A DNA stretch of 45,157 bases from Fidelibacterota bacterium UBA7301 (GTDB lineage: Bacteria; Fidelibacterota; Marinisomatia; Marinisomatales; TCS55), in NCBI GenBank assembly GCA_002471845.1, contig DKQT01000023.1:1-45157 (forward strand). The letters run 5' to 3'. The notes under the pieces were generated by a model. It was not told where the DNA came from. It ran no database searches and worked only from the letters and a program-made list of their open reading frames with translations. The position numbers were made by a program, and so were the translations under genes. Shown here in pieces: positions 6,918 through 14,392 of this stretch. Position 1 is the first letter of the stretch, and every line of letters begins with the position of its first letter.

Positions 6918-8209
6918 ACTCCGTGTTTTAGTATAGCTTCCATGGCATCGCTAAACCGGTCAATTTCTTCAATGGTCGTGTAAACGTGAGGTGTCACACG
7001 ACATCCTTCAAATTCCGGATGTTTAATAGCTACCACAAAGATACGATATTTGTTCCAAAGATGCTTCGCTACATCAGCTGTATCAATTCCTTTGATCTGA
7101 ACAGTTGCAATTGCGCAGCCTTTCCCCGGTTTTAAACTAGTATGCAATTTTATACGGCTGTGCTTGATCAGTCTTTTTGCCCATCGATCTCTAAGATAAA
7201 ATAAACGCTCTTCTTTGTTTTTACTGCCAATTCCTTGGTGAAATGTAAGTGCGTCACCTATGGCTAAATAATTTGCGGCGGGGTGAGTACCAATTTCTTC
7301 AAATTTGCGAATATCATCTTTGCCGCATTCACCCGGTGCTTGGAGTGGCCAAAGATCTGCAACTTTTTCTTTTCGGACATATAGCATGCCAGTACCATGG
7401 GGAGCGCATAGCCATTTATGCAAACTGGTGGCATAATAATCACAGCCGAGATCATTAGCATCAAAATCAAAATGGGCGAAGGTATGCGCCCCATCTACAA
7501 TGACTGGGATATCGTATTTCCGTGCCATATTGACCACCTTTTTTACCGGCAGGATCTGCCCGGTAATATTGATCATGTGGCACATAAGAATGAGTTTTGT
7601 TTTAGGCGTAATATTATCTTCAAACAACCGAACAATTTCTCTATCATTTTCGGCTGGGATAGGAATTTTAAATTGTTTCATAACAATGCCATCACGGCAT
7701 TCACGCTGTTTAAAAGTACTAATCATTCGGCCGTAATCCTGAGTGGTTGTAAGCACTTCATCACCGGCTTTTAGGTCAAAACCATTTTGGCAGATTTGAA
7801 GACCTTCGGAAGCATTTCTTGTTAGTGCAATCTCTTCAGGGTCACAATTAAAGAATCGTGCCATCCGTCGCCGTACTGGTTCCCGTTGGGGCTCAAGAAT
7901 TTGCCACATAGAATAGGCAGGTGAAGTATTAGAAAAATCAAGATGGCGCTTCATGGCTTCCTGGACAACAGCAGGGGAAGGACTGACGCCGCCATTGTTT
8001 AAATTGATCATGCTGCGGTCAGCTGTATATCCCTGTTGGATTTCCCGCCAGTAAGATTCATCCTTGGCAATGGATTTTGGATCACCTGTCGCAGTTTTGA
8101 ATTTTGTAATGGCTTTGGCCATTATGGTGGGATTTGCCATGGCGATGGTGGCCACAGCAGCTGGTTTGGCAATAGTGCCTAAAAATTGTCGTCGATCTAA
8201 ATGCTCCAT
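6914..8209 (-). CDS. Tat-exported class V aminotransferase-fold PLP enzyme
   Basis: 431 residues. The N-terminus (MEHLDRRQFLGTIAKP) is a twin-arginine signal with R6-R7 followed by a mild hydrophobic stretch, so the folded, cofactor-loaded enzyme should be exported. The PLP site is plain: D239 in VDGAH and the Schiff-base lysine K265 in TSLHKW. General resemblance is to isopenicillin-N epimerase/cysteine-desulfurase-like members, but no catalytic cysteine typical of desulfurases was found and the substrate is unknown. A strong Shine-Dalgarno sequence (AGGAGG) precedes ATG 8209. It is followed by an overlapping RidA lipoprotein gene, consistent with an enzyme that releases an enamine or imine. 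Confidence 0.9.
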   Translation of the reverse strand: MEHLDRRQFLGTIAKPAAVATIAMANPTIMAKAITKFKTATGDPKSIAKDESYWREIQQGYTADRSMINLNNGGVSPSPAVVQEAMKRHLDFSNTSPAYSMWQILEPQREPVRRRMARFFNCDPEEIALTRNASEGLQICQNGFDLKAGDEVLTTTQDYGRMISTFKQRECRDGIVMKQFKIPIPAENDREIVRLFEDNITPKTKLILMCHMINITGQILPVKKVVNMARKYDIPVIVDGAHTFAHFDFDANDLGCDYYATSLHKWLCAPHGTGMLYVRKEKVADLWPLQAPGECGKDDIRKFEEIGTHPAANYLAIGDALTFHQGIGSKNKEERLFYLRDRWAKRLIKHSRIKLHTSLKPGKGCAIATVQIKGIDTADVAKHLWNKYRIFVVAIKHPEFEGCRVTPHVYTTIEEIDRFSDAMEAILKHGV

Positions 8210-8348
8210 AACATCCTCCTAAAATGCAGTAATCAAGGGTAGAGTTTAACGACTGGGGCTGAATTTATCAAATATACCAGGGACAAAAATATTCAATCAT
8301 TCATCCTGTTCTCAGATGTAATTTCCCTGTAAGGAGGAAGATTAGAAT
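8210..8348. promoter_or_regulatory. Divergent promoter region
   Basis: 139 bases between the divergent aminotransferase (-) and beta-propeller (+) genes must hold both promoters. Both genes have strong ribosome sites: AGGAGG before 8209 on the minus strand and GGAGGA before 8349 on the plus strand. No clear operator was recognised. Confidence 0.5.
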
Positions 8349-10433
8349 ATGAGGAAGAGCCAGATCAAAATATTTGTATTAACAATTATCTTTCTATCCA
8401 GTCTCTTGGGGCAGGATTCAGAAAAGAAAGATACGCTTCGGTATATTTTTGAACCGGATTCCATGTTCCTTCATGTCGGTGAGACAGGAGAGGTGTCCAT
8501 TCAATTGGTCAAGGCAGATGGGAAACTCGCAAATGGCCCTTTTTTGATTTATGGTCAACCACGTCGTTCTTTAGAAGCAACACCTAGAATCAGTGATTCA
8601 ACTGGCTATGCGAAAGTAAAGATCAAGCCCCATAAGCCGGGGAATTTAAAATTGCGCGTCAGAAATGTTGCAGTCAAGCGTGAAGACCGTATATACGGAG
8701 CCGTAAATGTGACAGTACCAAAGCCCAAATTAGATCGAATCGTTTTTCAAGATTCAATGGATAAATATTATAGTGAGTCATCTATTCAATTAAATACCAT
8801 TGTCTATGATGAAGCAGATTTGGTCAGAAGTGATGTCCCCATTTCTTACTCGTCTTCTAATACTCAAATAGCCACAGTCAATAATTTTGGTATTGTGAAG
8901 ACTAAAAACTCTGGAAAAGTTGTTATTACAGCAGCTGTGGATTCTATTTCTGCCGACCATGAATTATCTATAATGAAAAATCCAGTCCGGTCACTTACCA
9001 TTTCCACAGAAAAGGATGTAATACGTACGGGTGATGTTATCAGATTTAAGGTGAAAGCTTTCGATCGAGGGAAAAAAATTGTGGCCGATGCGCCGATCCA
9101 ATTTTCTTACCGTGGAGAAGCAGAATATGGTATTGGGTTGCCCGCTTCAGCGCAGGTAACCAAAGATGGACGGTTTGTTGCTGAAATAGAAGGAATCTAT
9201 GTAGTTACGGCATCCTCAAGCGGGTTCAGCGTTAGAAAAACCGTTAAAGTAGAGAAAAGAAATGTTCACAAAGATATTGTATTGGTTGGTCATGGGTTGA
9301 TTTCAAATGTATATACATCTGACCTTTGGATCTGGCCCGGAATTGGAGAACATACTGGGAAAGATTTTGCCGTTACTGGAACGTGGGGCGCCAATGGGGA
9401 AGCTTATTTTTGGGATGTGACCGATCCATCGAATTTGCAGATTATTGATACAGTAACTGTCGATGCTCGCACGGTTAATGATGTAAAAATATCAGCGGAT
9501 GGCCGGATAGGAGTGATAAGCCGAGAAGGAGCATCCAACCGGAAAAATGGTTTTGTAGTGTTGGATGTTTCTGATCCCTACCATGTGAAAATATTATCCG
9601 CATTTAATGATGATTTGACAGGTGGGGTTCATAATGTATTTATTTATGAGGATCATGTGTATGCGGTGAATAATGGCCGGAAGTACGATATCATCAATAT
9701 TGAAGATCCAAAAAACCCATTTCGTGTCGGTGTATATGAATTAACAACCCCGGGTCACAGCATCCATGATGTTTGGGTGGAAAACGGTATTGCCTATTCT
9801 TCAAATTGGGCAGATGGAGTCCATGCGGTGGATGTAGGTGGATTAAAATTTAATGAAAAGAACCGCGGCAAAATCCAATATAATCCTTTACTGATGAAAG
9901 CAGGGCAGGGAGGTCCTTCAAATCCTGTGCATATTGCGGATATGGTGGACCCTAATGGCCATAATCATGCTGCATTTCCATTTAAAAGCCAATCAACAGA
10001 AAAATTTTATATTGTTGCAGGGGACGAATGGTTTCCTTGGCGTTATCCTAATAAACCCCGACCATACCAACCCAGAGGTGGGTTTCACTTTTTAGATTTT
10101 ACAGATATTGATCATCCCAAAGAAGAGGCCGTTTATACCATCACCGAAGCGGGATCGCATAATCATTGGATTCAAAGTGATACATTGTATGCTGCGTACT
10201 ATAACGGTGGGCTCCGAATTGTGGATATTTCGGGAGATTTATTAGGGGATCTATACCGCCAAGGACGAGAAATTGCTTTCTTTCAAACAGGTCACCAAAA
10301 AGGTCATATTCCAAATGCACCTAATGTATGGGGAACAATCCCCTATAAAGGGCTGATATTTTTCACAGATATGTACAGCGGATTGTATTGCGTTCGTTTA
10401 GTAGAAAAAGATAAAAAAAGAAGCACTCCCTAG
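8349..10433 (+). CDS. Exported Big_2-like and LVIVD beta-propeller protein
   Basis: 694 residues with a signal peptide (MRKSQIKIFV...LLGQ). Residues about 30-300 are beta-sandwich modules of bacterial Ig-like type: 'LDRIVFQDS', 'SYSSSNTQIATVNNFGIVKT' is a classic Big_2 core. Residues about 305-690 hold LVIVD-type repeats of the form 'xxxVxDPxN': FWDVTDPSNLQII, VLDVSDPYHVKIL, IINIEDPKNPFRVG, FLDFTDIDHPKEE and IVDISGDLLG, which form a beta-propeller. Such proteins are exported binding or surface proteins; no catalytic motif was identified. A GGAGGA ribosome site lies upstream. The next gene starts about 120 bases downstream in the same direction. Confidence 0.85.
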   Translation: MRKSQIKIFVLTIIFLSSLLGQDSEKKDTLRYIFEPDSMFLHVGETGEVSIQLVKADGKLANGPFLIYGQPRRSLEATPRISDSTGYAKVKIKPHKPGNLKLRVRNVAVKREDRIYGAVNVTVPKPKLDRIVFQDSMDKYYSESSIQLNTIVYDEADLVRSDVPISYSSSNTQIATVNNFGIVKTKNSGKVVITAAVDSISADHELSIMKNPVRSLTISTEKDVIRTGDVIRFKVKAFDRGKKIVADAPIQFSYRGEAEYGIGLPASAQVTKDGRFVAEIEGIYVVTASSSGFSVRKTVKVEKRNVHKDIVLVGHGLISNVYTSDLWIWPGIGEHTGKDFAVTGTWGANGEAYFWDVTDPSNLQIIDTVTVDARTVNDVKISADGRIGVISREGASNRKNGFVVLDVSDPYHVKILSAFNDDLTGGVHNVFIYEDHVYAVNNGRKYDIINIEDPKNPFRVGVYELTTPGHSIHDVWVENGIAYSSNWADGVHAVDVGGLKFNEKNRGKIQYNPLLMKAGQGGPSNPVHIADMVDPNGHNHAAFPFKSQSTEKFYIVAGDEWFPWRYPNKPRPYQPRGGFHFLDFTDIDHPKEEAVYTITEAGSHNHWIQSDTLYAAYYNGGLRIVDISGDLLGDLYRQGREIAFFQTGHQKGHIPNAPNVWGTIPYKGLIFFTDMYSGLYCVRLVEKDKKRSTP

Positions 10434-10555
10434 ATCAAAGCCCATATCATATAAAGCAGAATGTGCCGATAGTGGTTCTTGTCTGCCGGTACTGGGCAAG
10501 TGATCCAAATAAATATCAAAAGATAAAATATGTATTTTTAACCTATTTAATAAAT

Positions 10556-12793
10556 ATGATTCAAAAAAGAATTATAAATTTTTTTAAACCTGGAAGTCTG
10601 ATTGTTGTTAGCATTTTAAATGTAATATTGTTTTCTCAGGAAAATATTGCTAATGATAAACGAGTGATTATTACAAAACAAATACCCACTGGTAAAATTG
10701 AATTAGATGGGTTTTTAGATGAACCAGAATGGAAAATGGTTTCACCTGCCAAGGATTTTATCCAGCGGGACCCAATTGAAGGAGCTCCCAGTACCGAAAA
10801 AACAGAAGTATATGTTATTTATGACGAAGATTATCTCTATATCGGAGCCATGCTATTTGACAGTTATCCGGATGGAATTCTTGCTTACCAAAAACGTAGG
10901 GATCAGAGCCTCCGTACCGATGACCGTTTCATGTGGATCCTGGATACTTTTCTTGATGGACGTACCGGTTATTTTTTTGAAGTGAATCCTGCTGGGCTTA
11001 TGGGAGATGGCCTTATTATTGGTAGTGAATCCTATTGGGGAACAAATAAAGACTGGAACGGAATCTGGGATGCAAGAGTAGTGATTGTACCGGAAGGTTG
11101 GTCTGTAGAAGTGGTTATTCCATTCCGCACATTAAATTTTGATCCGAACCTTGATACTTGGGGCATCAATTTTCAGCGTACGGTTCGCAGAAAAAATGAA
11201 GATGCAAAATGGACAGGGTTTCAGCGCAATAAAAAATTGACATCCCCCATACATGCAGGTCATCTTACAGGACTTAAAAATTTGACGCAGGGAAGGGGGA
11301 TTGAATTAAAACCCTATGTTAGCATAAACCGGCGGCGAATTAATATAGAAAAAAATATGGAAACGGATAATCTCAGTGATTTGGGATTTGATATTTCTCT
11401 GAACATTACTTCAGGGATTAAAGGATCATTAACTTATAATACAGATTTTGCAGAAGCAGAAGTGGACCAACGTCGGGTAAACTTAACACGTTTTCCATTA
11501 AGGTATGCTGAAAAACGCGGATTTTTCCTTGAAGGCGCTGGCGTTTATTCTTTTTCTCCTCGAAATGATGTAACACCATTTTTTAGTCGAAGAATTGGGC
11601 TGTCCGAAGGAAAACAAATACCGATAAACTACGGTGGTAGATTGTCCGGTCAAGTGGGGAATTATGAGCTCGGCATTATTCGGGCAAATACCAACCCCTT
11701 AGGAAATATACCCGGAGAAAATTTTTCTGTTGCCAGAGTGAAAAGAGCTTTACTGAAACAATCTTATTTAGGCTTTGTCTATACAAACCGCTCAGCTGTT
11801 AATTTGAAAGTAGACTCTACAGCATTGGATCAAACCCTTTACGGTGCAGACCTGGATTTAAAAACATCCGAATTTATGGGTGATAAAAATCTCCAATTCC
11901 AAGCTTTTGCCATATATCATACTGCACCAAAAAATGAGGCCAATCTTAATTTTTCTGATCTTTCCACACGAGGTTTAAGATTTTCCTATCCAAATGATAT
12001 TATTCGAACTCATGTGTCTTACCGGGAATTCGGTGAAATGTATAACCCGGCAGTGGGTTTTAGCCGGCGGAATGGTTTTAAACGTATACAGCCCAGCTTT
12101 AGTTATCATCCCCGACCGGAGAAATATGAGTTTATAAGACAAATTGAATTTGGTATACAATATGAGTATATGACTGATCTCGATAATAATATGCTTAAGG
12201 AAGAAACAACAATAACGCCATTTAACGTACGATTTGAGAGTCAAGATGAAATCGAATTCAAAATTGTGAACCTGATAGAATATCTAGATAAACCGTTTGC
12301 CATTTATGAGGATATAACCATTCCTGTTAAAGAATATAGCAATAATGAATTACAGTTTAAATTTGAAACATCAAAAAAACGAATGATATCAACAGAATTA
12401 GAATATCAAACAGGTGATTTCTGGACTGGAGAAAAGCAAACTTTGAAAACTCAATTTTCGATAAAACCATTTTCAGGATTTAATATTCAAACCGAGTACG
12501 AAAAAAATCAAGTTACATTGAGTGGAAATAATTTTCGTACGGAATTATACAATATTGAATTAGGAATTTATCCCTCTCCGCGTACTGCTATATTCAGCAA
12601 TATACAATATGATAATGTATCCGAAGCATTGGGTCTATTTGCCAAATTTCAACATACCATTCGTCCAGGGAGTGACTTCTATTTAGTTTATACACACAAC
12701 TGGATTAGTGAGGGGGATCAAATATTTGATTTTGATCTAGTTACTATATCCAAAGTCAGTTCTTTAAAAATAAATTATACCTTAAGATTTTAA
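10556..12793 (+). CDS. Exported DUF5916-type protein (CBM9-like domain plus outer-membrane barrel)
   Basis: 745 residues from ATG 10556, selected because it opens a signal peptide (MIQKRIINFF...VILFSQ); the frame runs back to 10463 but that adds non-signal residues. Residues about 40-240 match the carbohydrate-binding CBM9-like pattern (KIELDGFLDEPEW, YDEDYLYIGAMLFDS, GWSVEVVIPFRTLNF). The rest is a run of alternating amphipathic beta strands ending in aromatic 'LKINYTLRF', as in outer-membrane barrels, with the internal phrase RYAEKRGFFLEGAGVYSF characteristic of DUF5916. Probably outer membrane; ligand unknown. It may share a transcript with the preceding gene. Confidence 0.87.
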   Translation: MIQKRIINFFKPGSLIVVSILNVILFSQENIANDKRVIITKQIPTGKIELDGFLDEPEWKMVSPAKDFIQRDPIEGAPSTEKTEVYVIYDEDYLYIGAMLFDSYPDGILAYQKRRDQSLRTDDRFMWILDTFLDGRTGYFFEVNPAGLMGDGLIIGSESYWGTNKDWNGIWDARVVIVPEGWSVEVVIPFRTLNFDPNLDTWGINFQRTVRRKNEDAKWTGFQRNKKLTSPIHAGHLTGLKNLTQGRGIELKPYVSINRRRINIEKNMETDNLSDLGFDISLNITSGIKGSLTYNTDFAEAEVDQRRVNLTRFPLRYAEKRGFFLEGAGVYSFSPRNDVTPFFSRRIGLSEGKQIPINYGGRLSGQVGNYELGIIRANTNPLGNIPGENFSVARVKRALLKQSYLGFVYTNRSAVNLKVDSTALDQTLYGADLDLKTSEFMGDKNLQFQAFAIYHTAPKNEANLNFSDLSTRGLRFSYPNDIIRTHVSYREFGEMYNPAVGFSRRNGFKRIQPSFSYHPRPEKYEFIRQIEFGIQYEYMTDLDNNMLKEETTITPFNVRFESQDEIEFKIVNLIEYLDKPFAIYEDITIPVKEYSNNELQFKFETSKKRMISTELEYQTGDFWTGEKQTLKTQFSIKPFSGFNIQTEYEKNQVTLSGNNFRTELYNIELGIYPSPRTAIFSNIQYDNVSEALGLFAKFQHTIRPGSDFYLVYTHNWISEGDQIFDFDLVTISKVSSLKINYTLRF

Positions 12794-12898
12794 GGTATAC
12801 CTTTTATATATCGTGCCCGCGGGAGGTTTCACCGCCTCCGTCGGACAGGGAACCCTAGGCTAAGTGATTATGGTCTGCTCTATTCCCGACGAGGATAG

Positions 12899-12971
12899 TG
12901 ACCCTGGAAGGACTCGAACCTTCAACCAATGGCTTAAGAGGCCACTGCTCTACCAATTGAGCTACAGGGCC
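12899..12971 (-). tRNA. tRNA-Lys (anticodon CUU)
   Basis: 73 bases. Acceptor GGCCCTG/CAGGGTC (one G-U), D-arm GCTCAATTGGTAGAGC, anticodon loop CTCTTAA (anticodon CTT), T-loop TTCGAGT, discriminator A; CCA not encoded. The D-arm and anticodon stem nearly match tRNA-Lys(UUU) at 3714-3786, suggesting old duplication. It is enclosed by an inverted repeat, TTCCCGAC at 12883-12890 and GTCGGGAA at 12985-12992. Confidence 0.96.
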
Positions 12972-13119
12972 ATGGGATTTCTCTGTCGGGAAGCTAAACG
13001 GGCCTAAAATTGCCTGCGAAATTATGGTAATTATTAAGGGCCGACAAAATAAAATTCATTATATAAAGTGATACTTTAAGTCCTGCAGAAAAAAAAGTTA
13101 AAAAAACTGAGAATCCCTA

Positions 13120-13149
13120 TTGCGTTAAATTTTTCCCTGCCATTATATT
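13120..13149 (+). promoter_or_regulatory. Possible sigma-70 promoter of the candidate RNA
   Basis: TTGCGT at 13120-13125 and TATATT at 13144-13149 with an 18-base spacer. Transcription would begin near 13155. Weak evidence on its own; supported by the terminator about 150 bases downstream. Confidence 0.35.
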
Positions 13150-13154
13150 GCAGT

Positions 13155-13308
13155 GCCTCTTTGGCAGGATTCATTTAAGAATTCGAATTGAAGAGGTTGG
13201 CAAGTGAAAAGGTGATAGGGCTCTGGGTTGGCGTTCAGAGCCTTATATTTCGGAAATCAGCCGCAGAATTTTCATCAAGTGATAAGATTCTGCGGCATTT
13301 CCTTTTTT
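13155..13308 (+). ncRNA. Candidate structured small RNA upstream of tmRNA
   Basis: About 150 bases between a possible promoter and a strong terminator, with no open frame. It contains a perfect 7-bp hairpin (GGCTCTG 13219-13225 with CAGAGCC 13236-13242) and a perfect 10-bp terminator hairpin (13260-13269 with 13287-13296). A 5' segment, GCAGGATT at 13164-13171, can pair over 8 positions (two G-U) with GATTCTGC at 13286-13293, the 3' arm of the terminator. The two folds exclude each other. Size and end-to-end pairing recall 6S RNA, but no diagnostic sequence was recognised; an attenuator or unknown sRNA is equally possible. Confidence 0.4.
13260..13308 (+). terminator. Strong rho-independent terminator upstream of tmRNA
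   Basis: GCCGCAGAAT, a 17-base loop, ATTCTGCGGC: a perfect 10-bp stem followed by ATTTCC and six T residues. It ends whatever is transcribed on the plus strand before tmRNA, most likely the candidate RNA at 13155. Confidence 0.75.
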
Positions 13309-13339
13309 AGAAGTAAATTCCTGATAGCTATTTGAAAAT

Positions 13340-13689
13340 GGGGGCGATCGGTTTCGACGGGATATGCGTCGTGGTAAATGGCATGTCGAGGCCCAGGCAT
13401 CTCGTAAAACACCTGGAAAAACCATAAATGCCGATTACGGCTACATGGCCGCTGCTTAATTAAGCTGGCCCGTCCTGGATTTGGTGCGCCTATGGCCGGA
13501 TTCAAGGGCGTCAATTTCATAGGCTGGTTCTGATTGTTGTCTGTGATATCAGAATAAGACTTTAACAGACTTTGCCCAATATGGTTGTGTCAGCGGAACA
13601 GTATTGGGTAAGCCTAATCCGATTGACTAAACATGTAGATATTTGCCGGGATTCTATTTCGGACGGGAGTTCGATTCTCCCCGCCTCCA
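13340..13689 (+). ncRNA. ssrA: Transfer-messenger RNA (tmRNA)
   Basis: 350 bases. The 5' end GGGGGCG pairs with 3' CGCCTCC plus discriminator A to form the tRNA-like acceptor; the T-arm is GGGAG TTCGATT CTCCC. The 5' segment GGGGGCGATCGGTTTCGACG is the conserved tmRNA start. The tag frame reads NADYGYMAAA at 13427-13456, then TAA (13457-13459); the exact resume codon, just before or at AAT 13427, is not certain. CCA is not encoded. tmRNA with SmpB frees stalled ribosomes and tags the product for proteolysis; smpB is not in the window. Confidence 0.97.
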
Positions 13690-13693
13690 CTTC

Positions 13694-13750
13694 GTATTTT
13701 TGAAAATCCAAAAATACTCCGTTCCGGCGGGTAAACCCGCCAATATTTTA
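13694..13750 (+). terminator. Tandem hairpins after tmRNA
   Basis: A perfect 9-bp hairpin (GTATTTTTG / CAAAAATAC, 13694-13717) is followed by GGCGGG-TAAA-CCCGCC (13726-13741) and AATATTTTA. The second is the better terminator for tmRNA; it overlaps the 3' border of marC on the other strand. Confidence 0.55.
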
Positions 13751-14392
13751 TAATCGATTAATAATCGTTTCTACGCCGTTTATAATAAACTGGACGGCAA
13801 TGACCATGAGGATCAATCCCATGATACGCTGGATCACCCTCATCCCGGTTAAACCGATCTTTTCCCCCAAGCCACCACCGGCTCTGAGGATAAAATAAAA
13901 AGCAGTCATGGTTATTAATACTGCGATTAAAAGAGTAATAATACTGTAGGTCATTGGTGTTTTTCCCGATAGGAGCATTACCCCGGTAATGGCACCGGGA
14001 CCGGTAATCAATGGTACGCCTATAGGACTAATGGCAATTTCATCAGATTCCTTGAATTCTTCACGCTCTGATGTAGTGGTTCGAGTTCGGCCCACCTGTG
14101 CTTCCAGCATTCGTAAGCCGCTCCGAAAAAATAGAATACCCCCCATAATCTGGAATGCCTCAATAGTAATCCCGTAGAGTTTGAAAATGATAGAACCCAA
14201 AAAAGTGAAAATAACCAATGTAATGGTACCTGTCATGATGCCTTTGCGGGCGATCCTGAGTCGATCTTCTTTTGAAAATCGCTCTGTCATAACAACAAAA
14301 ATAGGTGTAATCCCCAGAGGGTTTACCAAAGTGAATAAAGTGGAGAGACAAAGAAGAAGGAATTGTAGTTCAGTGTCTATAAATGAAGGCAT
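13748..14392 (-). CDS. MarC-family integral membrane protein
   Basis: 214 residues, typical for the family, with six hydrophobic segments. MarC signatures are present: FTLVNPLGITPIF at about 20-32 and PIGVPLITGPGAITGVMLL in the middle, with the second repeat ending RIMGLILMVIAVQFIINGV. Function of the family is not established; the old link to antibiotic resistance was not upheld. It begins immediately at the argS stop (14393/14392), so it is the last gene of the long operon. Confidence 0.93.
   Translation of the reverse strand: MPSFIDTELQFLLLCLSTLFTLVNPLGITPIFVVMTERFSKEDRLRIARKGIMTGTITLVIFTFLGSIIFKLYGITIEAFQIMGGILFFRSGLRMLEAQVGRTRTTTSEREEFKESDEIAISPIGVPLITGPGAITGVMLLSGKTPMTYSIITLLIAVLITMTAFYFILRAGGGLGEKIGLTGMRVIQRIMGLILMVIAVQFIINGVETIINRL

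Larger units (their letters stand above)
12794..13339. other. Gene-free stretch with tRNA, structured repeats and a candidate RNA
   Basis: Apart from tRNA-Lys(CUU) this 546-base region has no convincing protein gene. 12811-12898 is a G+C-rich foldable segment (GGAGG...CCTCC hairpin, CGTC/GACG with GGGAA/TTCCC). 12972-13119 is A+T-rich and probably holds the tRNA promoter on the minus strand. 13144-13308 is a candidate structured RNA, listed separately. 13309-13339 precedes tmRNA and should hold its promoter. Confidence 0.6.

Noticed and set aside
13243..13520. Minus-strand frames across tmRNA
   Set aside because: They lie antisense to a certain tmRNA and have no gene-like features.
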